Shown: positions 63,724 to 64,000 of the stretch, piece after piece
How the letters are laid out: each line of letters opens with the position of its first letter
Position numbering within the stretch: position 1 is the stretch's first letter
Assembly (NCBI GenBank): GCA_963691655.1
Contig: OY829326.1
Span: 16,232,878 to 16,296,877, forward strand
DNA from: Toxonevra muliebris
Lineage: Eukaryota; Arthropoda; Insecta; Diptera; Pallopteridae
Reading direction: 5' to 3'
Length of the DNA stretch: 64,000 bases
Notes under the pieces: generated by a model
Told to the model about the DNA's origin: nothing
Database searches by the model: none
Seen by the model: only the letters and a program-made list of their open reading frames with translations
Program-made: the position numbers and the translations under genes

Positions 63724-64000
63724 GTTTGTCGCTTAAGTCTTTTGTTTTTTCCTTTAATCTTTTTTTGCTTATTTTTTTTCTTTTTGACTCACTTTCGCAA
63801 TGCAATTATAAATTAACATTTCTTTACACATTTCGTTGCACCTTTTGTCACCTTATTATTGTTATTAGTGTGTAAAGTGTTGATGTGAAATTTAATGAAA
63901 TAAATTTCAACACTTTGCACCTTTTCACTGCAAGAAAAAACAACATATTACTCTAAATGTTGTATTGTAATATGCATTTGCAAATGTAGTATTTTGTATT
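63724..64000. other. Intronic DNA at the right edge
   Basis: Follows the GTTTGT donor. It contains an inverted repeat around TGAAATTTAATGAAATAAATTTCA (in part) near 63885-63912. No further exon is visible. Confidence 0.4.

Noticed and set aside
1..64000. CRISPR array, bacterial-type operon or viral gene cluster
   Set aside because: No regularly spaced repeats, no compact ORF clusters and no ribosome-binding sites. All real genes have spliceosomal introns.

Overview
The window looks like nuclear DNA of a higher fly (Diptera, Schizophora). A tephritid fruit fly or a similar AT-rich, transposon-rich lineage is plausible, but the window alone cannot fix the family. The evidence is three spliced genes with short GT-AG introns, a near full-length orthologue of the Drosophila m6A reader YT521-B, an OSTM1-family gene, an Inr+DPE core promoter, and abundant short inverted-repeat transposons in very AT-rich spacers. 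There is no bacterial or viral gene organisation.

Layout. (1) 1.69-4.0 kb, plus strand: YT521-B, two coding exons, 726 aa. (2) 8.0-11.5 kb, minus strand: an OSTM1-like lysosomal membrane protein, five coding exons, 305 aa. (3) 16.0-23.5 kb, minus strand: a very large Ser/Arg-rich nuclear protein, four coding exons, about 2309 aa, which I do not recognise. (4) 24.3-57 kb: a gene-poor region filled with non-autonomous DNA transposons, retrotransposon fragments and AT-rich DNA. (5) 58.25-64 kb, plus strand: a core promoter, a first coding exon of 32 codons and a 30-nt microexon of a gene whose body lies beyond the right edge.

The reading frames of genes 1-3 were rebuilt across splice sites. In each case the summed exon length is a multiple of three and the phases match at every junction. 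Genes 1 and 3 both point to nuclear RNA processing, but nothing in the sequence links them functionally.

The most informative structures are mobile elements whose insertion history can be read directly. There is a 5'-truncated non-LTR retrotransposon with a 14-bp target duplication and an empty-site paralogue 0.9 kb away. There is a hAT-type element with an 8-bp duplication that carries a pogo-like element in its middle. A TTA-flanked MITE sits in one copy of a local repeat whose sister copy keeps the empty site. I found no convincing novel multi-gene system, no CRISPR array and no intact tRNA or rRNA gene.
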